From positions 310,001-374,000 of the forward strand of contig NZ_JAENHO010000010.1 of assembly GCF_016785085.1 (NCBI RefSeq): 64,000 bases of DNA, read 5' to 3'. The notes under the pieces were generated by a model that made no database searches, was not told where the DNA came from, and worked only from the letters and a program-made list of their open reading frames with translations. This DNA is from Paractinoplanes lichenicola (GTDB lineage: Bacteria; Actinomycetota; Actinomycetes; Mycobacteriales; Micromonosporaceae). A program made the translations under genes and the position numbers. This document shows, in pieces, positions 8,587 through 17,966 of this stretch. Positions within the stretch are counted from its first letter, which is position 1. Every line of letters starts with the position of its first letter.

Positions 8587-10422
8587 ATGCCCATGCGCGC
8601 CTTGGTCGCCCTCACCGTCATCGCCACCTCCCTCCTCGTCCCCCAGCCGGCGCAGGTTGAGGAAACCGGATGGACCGCCCCGCTGAGCACGCGCGGGCGC
8701 TACATCGTGGACGCCGACGGCAACCGCTTCAAGCTGCGCTCGGCCAACTGGCACGGCGCGAGCGGCACCTACAACGGCTCCGGCGACGCCGACACTGACG
8801 CCAACCACCACGCCGGCGAGAACTCGGGCCGGGTGCCGATGGGTCTCGACCGCGCGCCCATCGCCACGATCGTCGGCAACTTCAAGGCGATCGGCGTCAA
8901 CAGCGTGCGCCTGCCGTTCTCCAGCGCGATGGTCACCGACACCACCCCCGTGGGCGACCGCTACGTGGCGGCCAACCCGCAGCTCCGGGGCAAGACCCCA
9001 CTGCAGGTGTACGACGAGGTGGTGGCGGCCCTGACCGGCGCCGGGCTCGCCGTGATCCTCAACAACCACACGAACACGACGCGCTGGTGCTGCGGGGTCG
9101 ACGGCAACGAGCGGTGGAACACGTCGCAGAGCGCGCAGGCGTGGGAGGACACCTGGCTGTCGATGGTGCGGCGCTATCGGGGCAACCCGCGCGTGGTCGG
9201 CGCCGACCTCTACAACGAGGTACGCCGTACGGTGCTGGACGACCCGAATTGGGGCTGGGGCAACGACCACGACTGGTTCGCGGCGTCGCAGCGCCTGGGC
9301 GACCGGATCCTGCGCGAGGCCAACCCCGACCTGCTGATCATCGTCGAGGGCATCAACTGGACCGGCATCCCGATCGACGGCTTCGCGCACGAGAGGCCGA
9401 CCCTCAAGCCCGTACGAACCTTGTCGCACACGCTCGTGAAGTCCGGCAAGCTCGTCTACGCGGCCCACTTCTACGACTACACCGGCGCCAACCACAGCGG
9501 CGCGACCGGCACCGGCGAGACGACCGACCCGCGTTATCGCGACCTGAGCCGCGACGAGCTGTTCCGGGTGCTGCAGCGGGACGCGCTCTTCGTGGCCACC
9601 GAGGCCGGGCAGCATTTCACCGCCCCGGTCTGGATCAGCGAGTTCGGCGTCGACGGCAACACGGCCGCCGGCTCGTCGCAGCGGGCCTGGTTCGCCAACT
9701 TCACCGACTTCCTGATCCAGTCCGACGCCGACTTCGCGTACTGGCCGGCCGTCGGCTTCACCGAGAACCGCGCCATCAACGGCTGGGGCCTGCTCTTCTG
9801 GGACCGGGCAGGCACGCTCACCACCGGCGACGACTGGCGGGCGCCGATCTGGAACCGGCTCGTGGCCTCAGGCCGTACGGGCCTCATCGAGCCCGTGATC
9901 CCGTGGTCGATGCTCAGCCCCGACCACGGCGACTTCATTGCCTCGCTGCGGATGCGCACCGAACCCGACTGGGACTCCGGCGCCCGCAAGGCCACCTGCC
10001 CCGACGGTCAACGCCTGGCCGGCCTGGCCCACACCGGCAACCGCGCCCTGTGCGTCGGCGGCTCGCCGTGGACGTCGTACCAGGTCGTGAAGAACGAGCA
10101 ACACGTCACACACGACTGGGCTTCGGGCTACACCAAACTCCAGTGCCCGCCCGGCTCCCTGCTGACCGGCTACGCCGTCCGGGGTGCCGCCGTGTCGAGC
10201 GCCCTCTGCGCCACCTCCCCCACGGCGGGCACCGGCCCCACCCGTACGGTCTGGTTCGACCGCAACGACAACCGCCCCACCGCCAACCCGGGCGGCGACT
10301 TCGCCACCGGCCACTACAAGGGCCAGTGCGCCCTGACGGAATATGCCGCGGGCATCGCCTACACGGGCCGCCTCGGCTCCTCCCGCACACCCGACGCCCT
10401 GCTCTGCCGCCGCCTGCCGTAG
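8587..10422 (+). CDS. Secreted glycoside hydrolase family 5 (cellulase-like)
   Basis: 611 residues with a Sec-type signal peptide (MPMRALVALTVIATSLLVPQPAQ). The GH5 TIM barrel covers residues about 35-410. The acid/base Glu211 is in DLYNEVR and the nucleophile Glu352 in WISEFGVDG; WHGASGTYNG and SVRLPFSS are also GH5-like. Residues about 460-611 form a Cys-containing C-terminal domain with three related segments (CPDGQRLAGLAHTGNRALC, CPPGSLLTGYAVRG, CALTEYAAGIAYTG). It is possibly a small carbohydrate-binding or structural repeat that I cannot name. No canonical CBM or linker. Substrate probably a beta-glucan or beta-mannan. Confidence 0.9.
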   Translation: MPMRALVALTVIATSLLVPQPAQVEETGWTAPLSTRGRYIVDADGNRFKLRSANWHGASGTYNGSGDADTDANHHAGENSGRVPMGLDRAPIATIVGNFKAIGVNSVRLPFSSAMVTDTTPVGDRYVAANPQLRGKTPLQVYDEVVAALTGAGLAVILNNHTNTTRWCCGVDGNERWNTSQSAQAWEDTWLSMVRRYRGNPRVVGADLYNEVRRTVLDDPNWGWGNDHDWFAASQRLGDRILREANPDLLIIVEGINWTGIPIDGFAHERPTLKPVRTLSHTLVKSGKLVYAAHFYDYTGANHSGATGTGETTDPRYRDLSRDELFRVLQRDALFVATEAGQHFTAPVWISEFGVDGNTAAGSSQRAWFANFTDFLIQSDADFAYWPAVGFTENRAINGWGLLFWDRAGTLTTGDDWRAPIWNRLVASGRTGLIEPVIPWSMLSPDHGDFIASLRMRTEPDWDSGARKATCPDGQRLAGLAHTGNRALCVGGSPWTSYQVVKNEQHVTHDWASGYTKLQCPPGSLLTGYAVRGAAVSSALCATSPTAGTGPTRTVWFDRNDNRPTANPGGDFATGHYKGQCALTEYAAGIAYTGRLGSSRTPDALLCRRLP

Positions 10423-10435
10423 AGCGCGGCCCCGG

Positions 10436-10684
10436 TCATTCGCGGATCCCGGTCTCGGGGGTGCCGAGCGGCTCGGCCGGCTGGCGCGGGTCGGGCGCCG
10501 GAGCGGGCTCGGGCAGCCGGCGGATGGTGAACATCGCGGCCACTGCGATCACCGCCCCGGCCAGCGGGACGACCGCCCACAGGTCGGAGCCCTTTACGAT
10601 CAGGGCGAACGACAGCCCGACCAGCACCATCATGTAGGTGAGGGCGCCCAGCAGGACGGCGAGGATCAGTAAGGGTCGGCGCAC
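10436..10684 (-). CDS. Small two-helix membrane protein
   Basis: 82 residues from GTG 10684. The start is placed here because the longer frame (TTG 10729) would begin inside the strong terminator at 10712-10741. Two transmembrane helices (LLILAVLLGALTYMMVLVG and AVVPLAGAVIAVAAMFTI) are followed by a Pro/Glu-rich cytoplasmic tail. Unknown function; such proteins are common in actinobacteria. Confidence 0.65.
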   Translation of the reverse strand: MRRPLLILAVLLGALTYMMVLVGLSFALIVKGSDLWAVVPLAGAVIAVAAMFTIRRLPEPAPAPDPRQPAEPLGTPETGIRE

Positions 10685-10711
10685 CTCGCCGAGCGTAGCC
10701 ACAAAGGGAAA

Positions 10712-10741
10712 GGGGCCGCGCTGAGGCAACAGCGCGGCCCC
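10712..10741 (-). terminator. Terminator of the rhamnosidase/ABC operon
   Basis: Perfect 11-bp stem GGGGCCGCGCT / AGCGCGGCCCC with an 8-nt loop. On the minus strand it is followed by TTTCCCTTTG. It lies six bases after the last permease gene. Confidence 0.85.
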
Positions 10742-10746
10742 GGCTC

Positions 10747-11601
10747 TCAGCCCTTGATGGCGCCCGCGGTCATGCCGGCGACGATGCGCTTGTTGAAGAA
10801 CAAGAACATGATCAGCGGCGGGATCGTGATCAGCAGGATGTCCATGAAGAGCAGGTTGTACTGCGTGGAGTAGGAGCTGGAGAAGTTGTAGAGCGTCAGC
10901 TGGACGGTGGCGTTCTGGTCGCCCGGCAGGAAGTACAGCGGGTTGACGAAGTCGTTGAAGACCGTCACCGACTGCACCACCACGCAGGTGATGATCACCG
11001 ACTTGAGCAGCGGCAGGATGACCCGGAAGAACAACCGCAGCGGGCCGGCGCCGTCGATGATGGCCGCCTCGTCGAGCTCGCGCGGGACGGTGGCGATGAA
11101 CGCCCGGAACAGCAGGATGCAGAACGACAGGCCGAACGCGACCTCGACCAGGATCAGGCCGGGCATCGTCCGGAAAAGCCCGAGTTTTTGCAGCACCCAG
11201 ATCGTGGGCACGACAGCGGGCGGGATGATCAGACCCGAGAGGACCAGGAAGTTGATGAACCCGGTCCAGCGGGTCCGCCGCCGTTGCAGCACGAAGGCCA
11301 CCATCGCCGCCAGCACCACCATGATGCTCACCGAGGCGACCGTCAGGATCGTGCTGTTGATGAAGGCGATGATCAGCATGTAGTCGCGGGCCTGCACCAC
11401 GTCCACGAAGTTCTGCACGAACTGGAACTGGGTGGGCCAGGTGAAGTCGAGCCGCGAGGCCTCCTGCCGGCTCTTCACCGCGGTCAGCAGGATGAAGGCG
11501 AACGGCACCAGGAACACCACGACGGACAGCAGGATCGCCACGATGCTGAGCACGACATTCTTGCGCGGGCGGCGCGATGAGGCCGAGACAGCGGCGGTCA
11601 C
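10747..11601 (-). CDS. CUT1 sugar ABC transporter permease (MalG-like)
   Basis: 284 residues with six predicted membrane helices and the EAA loop EAAIIDGAGPLRLFFRVILP, which docks on the ATPase. GTG 11601 overlaps the stop of the upstream permease (GTGA) and has GGAGGTG upstream. Third gene after the binding protein and permease 1. It imports an oligosaccharide, probably a rhamnoside judging from the adjacent GH78 enzyme (inference). No ATPase gene is in the operon, so a shared MsiK-type ATPase elsewhere must energise it. Confidence 0.92.
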   Translation of the reverse strand: MTAAVSASSRRPRKNVVLSIVAILLSVVVFLVPFAFILLTAVKSRQEASRLDFTWPTQFQFVQNFVDVVQARDYMLIIAFINSTILTVASVSIMVVLAAMVAFVLQRRRTRWTGFINFLVLSGLIIPPAVVPTIWVLQKLGLFRTMPGLILVEVAFGLSFCILLFRAFIATVPRELDEAAIIDGAGPLRLFFRVILPLLKSVIITCVVVQSVTVFNDFVNPLYFLPGDQNATVQLTLYNFSSSYSTQYNLLFMDILLITIPPLIMFLFFNKRIVAGMTAGAIKG

Positions 11602-12503
11602 AGGTCCACCTCCTTGGAGTTCAGATACCGCGAGAGCGGGAAGATGATCGCCGTCACCAGCAGGAACAGCACCACGTTGCCCGCCGTCGACAGGCCGTAG
11701 AAGCCCGCCTGATACTGCTTGTAGATCACCGACGCGATCACGTCGGAGGTGAAGCCCGGCCCGCCCCGGGTCATCGCCCAGATCAGGTCGAACGACCGGA
11801 GCCCGCCGATCAGCGACAGCAGGATGACCGTGAATGTGGCCGGCCGGGCCAGCGGGAGCACGATGCTGCGGAAGTTCTGCCAGGCGGTGGCGCCGTCGAC
11901 GCGGGCCGCCTCGAAGTACTCCTGCGGGATCGACACGATGCCGGCGATGTAGATCAGCGTGGCCAGGCCGACGCCCTTCCACACGTCGACCAGGGCGACC
12001 GAGACCAACGCGTACGAGGGATCGGTGAGCCAGCCCGGGCCCGTGATGCCGAGCAGCGAGAGCGACTCGTTGATCAGCCCGTCCTCCGGGTCCATCAGGA
12101 TCGTGAAGGTCAGGCCGACGCCGATGGTGCTGACCAGCACCGGGAAGAACACCACCGACCGCAGGTAGCCGCGGCCGATGATCTGCGAGGTCAGCAGCAC
12201 CGCCAGGCCCAGGCCGAGCACGACCTTGAGCCCCGAGGTGATCACCGCGTAGACCACGGTGTGCCACAGGCCGGAGACGAGCGCGGGTTCGCGGAAGAAC
12301 GTGACGTAGTTGTCGAACCCGATGAACTGCGAGTCGAAGATGCTCCAGCGGGTCAGGCTGAAGTAGAACGACGTCACCGTCGGCACCAGGAACAGCACCG
12401 CGTACACGATGGCGGCCGGCAGGTAGAACCAGGAGGAGTACGGGCTCTTCTTCCTGGCCTTGGAAGCCGGCCCGGCCACGCTGGTGCGCGGCCGGGCCTC
12501 CAC
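11598..12503 (-). CDS. CUT1 sugar ABC transporter permease (MalF-like)
   Basis: 301 residues, six membrane helices after a cytoplasmic head, EAA loop EAARVDGATAWQNFRSIVLP. GTG 12503 follows the stop of the binding-protein gene (TAA, 12508-12506) by two bases, and its own stop overlaps the next permease start. This tight packing predicts stoichiometric translation of the two membrane subunits. Confidence 0.92.
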   Translation of the reverse strand: MEARPRTSVAGPASKARKKSPYSSWFYLPAAIVYAVLFLVPTVTSFYFSLTRWSIFDSQFIGFDNYVTFFREPALVSGLWHTVVYAVITSGLKVVLGLGLAVLLTSQIIGRGYLRSVVFFPVLVSTIGVGLTFTILMDPEDGLINESLSLLGITGPGWLTDPSYALVSVALVDVWKGVGLATLIYIAGIVSIPQEYFEAARVDGATAWQNFRSIVLPLARPATFTVILLSLIGGLRSFDLIWAMTRGGPGFTSDVIASVIYKQYQAGFYGLSTAGNVVLFLLVTAIIFPLSRYLNSKEVDL

Positions 12504-12505
12504 GG

Positions 12506-13819
12506 TTACCAACCTTCGAGTCCCAACTGCTGGGCTTGCTTCTTCACGTCCTCGTCGTACAGCTTGGCCGCGGCGTCGGACTTGCGGATGCCGGAGCCGA
12601 CCTCGACGCAGATCTGCTCGAGGGCCGGGCCCTTGACCGGGGACAGGAACTCCAGGGCCAGACCGGAGGCACCCTGCTTGTCGATGTAGGTCTGCATGTC
12701 CTTGACCGCCTGCGGCACCGAGTCGGGCAGCTTGCAGCCGGAGACCGCGTACGGGCCGGTGGGCTGGGACGCCTTGCCGAGCGACTCGCACCCCTCGGGG
12801 CTGGCCACGAAGCCGAGGAACTTCTTGGCCGCCTCGAGCTTGTCGCCGGTGGTGCTGCTGGGGATGTAGAGGCCGTTCGGCGCCCACACGGTCAGGCCGT
12901 TCTTGGCGGCGTCGTTGCCGGGGATGGCGAACAGACCGATCTTGTTCTCGGTGCCGGGGTTGTCGGCGATCAGCTGGCTGAGCATCGCGGACAGGATCGG
13001 ATACTGCGCGCCCTCGCCCTTGGCCAGCTTGTTGAGGCCGTCGGTGAGCTTGGCCGACGCGAAGTCCTTGTTGACGTAACCCTTGTCGTGCACCTCTTGC
13101 AGGTGGTCGAAGCCGGCCTTGGCCGCGGGCGTCGTCGCGTACTTGGCCTGGTTCTTGGTGTACTGCTCGGCCCAGCCCGGCGTCGAGGCCTCGACGTTGT
13201 AGTAGTCGCCCAGGATGAACAGCTGCGAGGTCCAGGTCTCGCCGTACGTCTGGATGACCGGGTCGACGCCGGCCGCCTTGAGCTTGGCGTTGTTCGCGTC
13301 GAACTCGGCCCACGTGGTCGGGACCTTGAGGCCGTTCTTGTCGTACACGTCCTTGTTGTAGAGGATCGCGCCGGCCATGTAGTTACCGAAGGGCACGCCG
13401 TAGATCTTGCCGTCCGAGCCGACCGATTTCTTGAAGTTGTCGTCGAGCTTGTCGGCGAACTCGTCGACCGCGGTCAGGTTCTTCTGCGGCGCGAGGGCCT
13501 GCATGAGCGAGCCCGAGTTGTACATGAAGATGTCGGTCATGTCGCCGGTGGAGAGCCGGGTCTTGACGATGTTGTCGCCCTCGGTGCCCTGCGGCCGGGT
13601 CTCGACGTTGATCGTGATGTCGGGATTCTTGGCCGTGAAGTCCTTGGCCAGCCCCTCCGCGATCTTCACCGTCTCCGGCTGGTTGTCGGTCAGGAACGAG
13701 AGCGTGACCTTGCCGCCGCCGCTGTCCTCGTCGCTGCTGCCCAGGCTGCCGGCGCTGCACGCGCTCAGGGCCAGGGCGGCGGCGGAGAGCACGGCGAGTC
13801 CTATCTGACGTCGCTTCAT
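12506..13819 (-). CDS. Extracellular sugar-binding lipoprotein (CUT1)
   Basis: 437 residues. Lipoprotein signal MKRRQIGLAVLSAAALALSAC with lipobox LSAC, so it is anchored to the outer face of the membrane. The mature part is a family 1 solute-binding protein (LSFLTDNQPETVKIAEGLAK, YGVPFGNYMAGAILYNKDVY). First transport gene of the operon, 11 bp after the GH78 stop. It selects the sugar for the two following permeases. The ligand is inferred from the neighbouring rhamnosidase. Confidence 0.93.
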   Translation of the reverse strand: MKRRQIGLAVLSAAALALSACSAGSLGSSDEDSGGGKVTLSFLTDNQPETVKIAEGLAKDFTAKNPDITINVETRPQGTEGDNIVKTRLSTGDMTDIFMYNSGSLMQALAPQKNLTAVDEFADKLDDNFKKSVGSDGKIYGVPFGNYMAGAILYNKDVYDKNGLKVPTTWAEFDANNAKLKAAGVDPVIQTYGETWTSQLFILGDYYNVEASTPGWAEQYTKNQAKYATTPAAKAGFDHLQEVHDKGYVNKDFASAKLTDGLNKLAKGEGAQYPILSAMLSQLIADNPGTENKIGLFAIPGNDAAKNGLTVWAPNGLYIPSSTTGDKLEAAKKFLGFVASPEGCESLGKASQPTGPYAVSGCKLPDSVPQAVKDMQTYIDKQGASGLALEFLSPVKGPALEQICVEVGSGIRKSDAAAKLYDEDVKKQAQQLGLEGW

Positions 13820-13830
13820 GAAGTGACTCC

Positions 13831-16710
13831 CTATCGGTTTTCGGAGGAGAGGAGGGTCTGCAGGCGGGCGGCGAGCTGGTCGCCGCCGGGGATGAAGCCG
13901 TGCGCGGTGGCGGCGCCGGCGAGCTCGGTGGCGGGGGCGCCGAGGTAGCGTTCGAGCCGCTCGGCCAGGTCGGCCTCGTCGGTGGCCACGCCGGCCTCGG
14001 CGGCCAGGGCGACAACCTTGTCCCAGCTGGGTTTGTGGTCCATCAGCTGCCGGATGCTCGGCTCGGCGGGCCTCGCGCTTTCTTGCCCGTACGGGTCCTG
14101 CACGGTCCACTCGTGCCGCCCGTGCGCCACGGTGATCGGCTCGTCGCTTCCCGGCACGTGCACGGTCGCCGACGCGCCCACCGGCACCACCACGGTCAGG
14201 CTCAGCTCACCGCCGTCCCGCGTCCAGGCCACAGAGGCTTCCCCGTACGGGGTGAGGTGCCGGGCGGCCGCCCGGGTGAGCTGCCCGGTCGGCAAGGGCC
14301 GGACCTCGATGCTGCGGTAGCCGGGCTCGGCCGGGGCCAGTCCGGCCACCCGCCGATGCAGCCAGTCGGCCACCGCACCCAGCGCGTAGTGGTTGAACGA
14401 GGTCATCTCGCCCGGGTTGATCGAGCCGTCCGGGAGCATGCTGTCCCAGCGCTCCCAGACCGTGGTGGCGCCCATCGTCACCGGGTAGAGCCAGCTCGGC
14501 ACGCCGGTCTGCAACAGCAGCCGGTACGCCAACTCGGGCTCGCCCGCGTCGGCCAGCGCGTCGGTCATCAGCGGCGTGCCCACGAACCCGGTGCTGATCC
14601 GGAAACCGGCCACCCGGACGAGGTCGGCCAGCCGCTGCCCGGCCTGCTTGCGCTGGTCCTCGGTGGGCAGCAGCGCCCACTGCAGGGCCAGGGCGTACGC
14701 GGTCGGGGCGTCGCTGAGCACCCGGCCGCCGTCGGTCACGTACTCCCGGGCGAACGCGGCCCGCACCCGGCCGGCCAGGTCGCCGTACTCGCGGGCCACG
14801 TCACCGTCGCCGACCGCCAGCGCGGCCTGGGCCACGACCTCGGCCGAACGGGCCAGGTGCGCGGTGGCGATCACGTCCGGGTCGGCCTTGGCCCGGAACG
14901 GGTCGGCGGGCGGGGCCGTCGGGTCGAGCCAGTCGCCGAACTGGAAGCCGCCCGCCCAGAGCAGGCCGGGGCCGGCCAGCGCGGCCATCTTGTCGACCCA
15001 GGCGCGCATGCTGGGCAGCTGGCGCTCCAGGATCCCGCGGTCACCGGTGCGCTGATAGATCACCCAGGGCACGATCGTGGCGGCGTCGCCCCAGGCCGCG
15101 GTGGCCGGTCCGGGCTGGCGCAGCACGTCCGGCACCACGTACGGAACCGAACCGTCCTTCTGCTGCTCGGCGGCGAGGTCGGCGAGCCAGTTGGTCAGGA
15201 ACCCGGCCGAGTCGAACAGGAACGAGGCGGTGGGCGAGAAGACCTGAATGTCACCGGTCCAGCCGAGCCGCTCATCACGCTGCGGACAGTCGGTCGGCAC
15301 GTCGACGAAGTTGCCCCGCATACCCCACACGACGTTCTCGTGAAAGCGGTTGAGCAACTCATGGTCACTCTCAAACCACCCCGTACGCCGGAGATCCGAC
15401 CCGACGACGACAGCCTCGACGTCCGCCGCTTCCAGGCCGTCGACCCCGGTCACCTCGGCATAGCGGAAGCCGTGGAACGTGAAGTTCGGCTCGAGGACGA
15501 CTTCCTCTCGGCCGTCGAGGATCCACTCGTCGGTGGCGCGGGCAGTGCGCAGCGGGCGAACACCCAGCTCGCCGTCCTCCAGCACCTCGGCGTGGCGGAT
15601 GACGACTTTGTTGCCCTTCTGGCCGCCCCGGACTCGGAGCCGGACCCAGCCGACCACGTTCTGCCCGAAGTCGACCAGCGTCTTGCCCGACGGCGACTTG
15701 AAGACCTCGACGGCGGGCAGGACGTCAGTGACCCGTACGGGCGGGCCGTCCGGCGCGACGAGCAGGCTCAGGTCGGCATCGATCACGTCGACCGGCGACT
15801 CGGCCCCGAGCTCGCGGCCCAGGTCGACGCGCTGACCGTTGTAGATGTCGTCGACGACGATGACACCCTCGCGGGCGGTCCACGAGCCGTCGGTGGCCAG
15901 CGTGTGCACCCGGCCGTCGGCCGTCTCGACCTCGAGCTGGGCCAGCGCGGCGAGCCGATCGCCGTACAGGCTGTGCTGGTTGCGGAAGCCGAGGTAGCCC
16001 CGCCACCAGCCGTTGCCCAGGTTGATCTCGACCCGATTCTCGCCCGGGGTGACGAGGTCGGTGACGTCGTACGTCTGATAGCGCAGCCGGTGCTGGTAGG
16101 CCGTCCAGCCAGGAGTGAGCACCTCGTCGCCGACCCGGTGGCCGTTGATGGTCGCCTCGTAGAGACCGTGCGCGGTGATGTAGAGGCGGGCCTTGACGAC
16201 GTCGCCGGACAGGCCGAGCGCGCCCGTCAGAATCGGGGCGGGGCCACCGAAGGCGCCGATCTCACGGGGGCTGACGAAGCGAGCCGTCCAGTCGGCGGGG
16301 TCGAGCAGCCCGGCCTCGACCGTCGCCGGCTCACTCCACTCGCTCCAGCTCACGCCGTCGCTTCCAGCCACACTCGGGCTCGCGTCGGCCGCCGGGCTGT
16401 TGCTCGCGTCTGCGGCCGTGCCCCGGGCGGCGCCGCCGGTCGGACCGGCGACCCGGACCCGTACGGTGGCCGCCTCTCGGCTTTTGAGCGGGGCGGCGGG
16501 CCACGGCACCAGCACCTGGTCGGCCGACTCGGTCTCGAAGACCTCGGTCTCGGCGCCGCGGGTGAGTTCGAGCTGGTAGCGGGTCTGCCGGTAGCCCTCG
16601 GGGGCCTGGGCGACCTGCCAGGAGAGGCGGGGAGTGGGCGTGCCGAGGCCAGTCATGCTGCCGTGATGGTGTTCGAACCGTAGAGCCTGGGGGGCGTTAA
16701 TGTCCGGCAT
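13831..16710 (-). CDS. Alpha-L-rhamnosidase, glycoside hydrolase family 78
   Basis: 959 residues from ATG 16710, which has AGGAG nine bases upstream; an in-frame extension to 16848 is open but lacks a better start. Domain order is that of bacterial GH78: N-terminal beta domains, then VDVPTDCPQRDERLGWTGDI, which holds the acid Glu and conserved Asp residues. The (alpha/alpha)6 barrel includes WGDAATIVPWVIY and VTMGATTVWERWDSM (base region), followed by the C-terminal beta-sandwich. A C-terminal tail of about 100 residues beyond the usual end is helical and unassigned. No signal peptide, so it acts inside the cell on imported rhamnosides. It heads the transport operon. Confidence 0.94.
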   Translation of the reverse strand: MPDINAPQALRFEHHHGSMTGLGTPTPRLSWQVAQAPEGYRQTRYQLELTRGAETEVFETESADQVLVPWPAAPLKSREAATVRVRVAGPTGGAARGTAADASNSPAADASPSVAGSDGVSWSEWSEPATVEAGLLDPADWTARFVSPREIGAFGGPAPILTGALGLSGDVVKARLYITAHGLYEATINGHRVGDEVLTPGWTAYQHRLRYQTYDVTDLVTPGENRVEINLGNGWWRGYLGFRNQHSLYGDRLAALAQLEVETADGRVHTLATDGSWTAREGVIVVDDIYNGQRVDLGRELGAESPVDVIDADLSLLVAPDGPPVRVTDVLPAVEVFKSPSGKTLVDFGQNVVGWVRLRVRGGQKGNKVVIRHAEVLEDGELGVRPLRTARATDEWILDGREEVVLEPNFTFHGFRYAEVTGVDGLEAADVEAVVVGSDLRRTGWFESDHELLNRFHENVVWGMRGNFVDVPTDCPQRDERLGWTGDIQVFSPTASFLFDSAGFLTNWLADLAAEQQKDGSVPYVVPDVLRQPGPATAAWGDAATIVPWVIYQRTGDRGILERQLPSMRAWVDKMAALAGPGLLWAGGFQFGDWLDPTAPPADPFRAKADPDVIATAHLARSAEVVAQAALAVGDGDVAREYGDLAGRVRAAFAREYVTDGGRVLSDAPTAYALALQWALLPTEDQRKQAGQRLADLVRVAGFRISTGFVGTPLMTDALADAGEPELAYRLLLQTGVPSWLYPVTMGATTVWERWDSMLPDGSINPGEMTSFNHYALGAVADWLHRRVAGLAPAEPGYRSIEVRPLPTGQLTRAAARHLTPYGEASVAWTRDGGELSLTVVVPVGASATVHVPGSDEPITVAHGRHEWTVQDPYGQESARPAEPSIRQLMDHKPSWDKVVALAAEAGVATDEADLAERLERYLGAPATELAGAATAHGFIPGGDQLAARLQTLLSSENR

Positions 16711-16742
16711 GTCACTCCTGTTGCTTTTACCGTTTTTGTGCG

Positions 16743-16812
16743 TGAAACGATTCAAGAACTGACGGGGCAAAGACGCGGTCATTTTGTTTCGGTTGAGTGG
16801 CGAGAACGTTTC
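16743..16812 (-). promoter_or_regulatory. Two operator-like sites upstream of the GH78 operon
   Basis: TGAAACGATTCA (16743-16754) is a near-perfect palindrome and GAGAACGTTTCG (about 16802-16812) shares its GAAACG/CGTTTC core. Such sites are typical of LacI-family regulators, although the only local regulator is the divergent AraC-type gene. The 288-bp divergent region must also hold both promoters. Confidence 0.4.
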
Positions 16813-16998
16813 GCCGTGCCCCCGATCCTGCGTTTCGGTGTGGCCCACGACATAGCCCGAGATGAACCGGAGATAGCACGAAATTCACCTGCGGCCGGTT
16901 CACCCGGTTGAATCCTTAGCCGTAGACCAGGCCGCCGGCCCACCGCCACCACCGTTACGGCCCTTGGGCGATGTCCGCGGCAGGGCCTACGGTGAGGC

Positions 16999-17895
16999 AT
17001 GACCGACGATCCCCCGGTCGAGAACACCCGGACGTTGCTGCACTTCTTCGACGGTTCGGTGGCCTACGCGGGCCACTACCTGCACGAGGGCCTGCATCCG
17101 GTGCACACGCACAGCTTCGTCGAGATCGCCGTCGTGATCTCCGGGACCGGCGTGCACCACAGCCTGGCCGGCCGGCAGGAGCTCCACGTGGGCGACGCGG
17201 TGCTGCTCAGGCCGGGCGTGTGGCACGGCTACGAGGATTGTGAACACCTCGACCTGTACAACTGCTGCTTCTCGACCGAGCTGCTGCAGCGCGAGCTCGC
17301 CTGGACCAGGCAGGACCCGCAACTCGGCCACCTGCTGTGGACGGGGCCGTATTCGGGTCAGCGCCGCGGCATCCTCTACACGCACCTGCACGACGACGCC
17401 TTCACGGCCTGCCTCGAACACCTCGACGGCCTGCAGAAACTCCGCGCGCTCCCGGCCACGGAATATCGCGGCGACGTGGTCGGCCACCTGACCCTGTTCC
17501 TGAGCGGCCTGGCCCGGGTCGTGGCCGGCACCGACACGCTCTCCGGCGGCGCGGCCGGCACCCACGCGGCGGTGCTGGACGCGATGCACATGATGGAACA
17601 TCGCCCGGCGTACCAGTGGACCCTGACCGAACTGGCCGCCGAGCTGCACCTCGCCCCCGGCTACCTGGTCCGCCTGTTCAAGGCCGCGACGGGCCTGCCA
17701 CCGATGGCTTACCTGTCCCGCTTCCGCGTCGAACTGGCCGCGGCCCGCCTGCTGCACACCGACCAGCCGATCAACCGCATCGGCGAGTCGGTCGGCTGGC
17801 CCGACCAGAACTACTTCGCCCGCCGCTTCAAGTCCCACTACGGCCTGAGCGCCTCGACCTACCGCACCCGCTTCGCCCGAGCCAACAAAACCTGA
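16999..17895 (+). CDS. AraC-family regulator, RhaS/RhaR-like
   Basis: 298 residues. N-terminal cupin sugar-sensing domain (HPVHTHSFVEIAVVISGTGVHH) and C-terminal double HTH (LTELAAELHLAPGYLVRLFKA and INRIGESVGWPDQNYFARRF). Preceded by GGTGAGG. It is divergent from the GH78/ABC operon, which it probably activates when the sugar is present. The cupin plus C-terminal HTH layout matches rhamnose-responsive regulators. Confidence in the family is high, in the inducer only moderate. Confidence 0.9.
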   Translation: MTDDPPVENTRTLLHFFDGSVAYAGHYLHEGLHPVHTHSFVEIAVVISGTGVHHSLAGRQELHVGDAVLLRPGVWHGYEDCEHLDLYNCCFSTELLQRELAWTRQDPQLGHLLWTGPYSGQRRGILYTHLHDDAFTACLEHLDGLQKLRALPATEYRGDVVGHLTLFLSGLARVVAGTDTLSGGAAGTHAAVLDAMHMMEHRPAYQWTLTELAAELHLAPGYLVRLFKAATGLPPMAYLSRFRVELAAARLLHTDQPINRIGESVGWPDQNYFARRFKSHYGLSASTYRTRFARANKT

Positions 17896-17966
17896 CCCGT
17901 ACGCACTCAGCCCACCGGACCCGCGTCCTGCACACCGGATGCCGGACGCTGTCCACCGGCGGCCTC

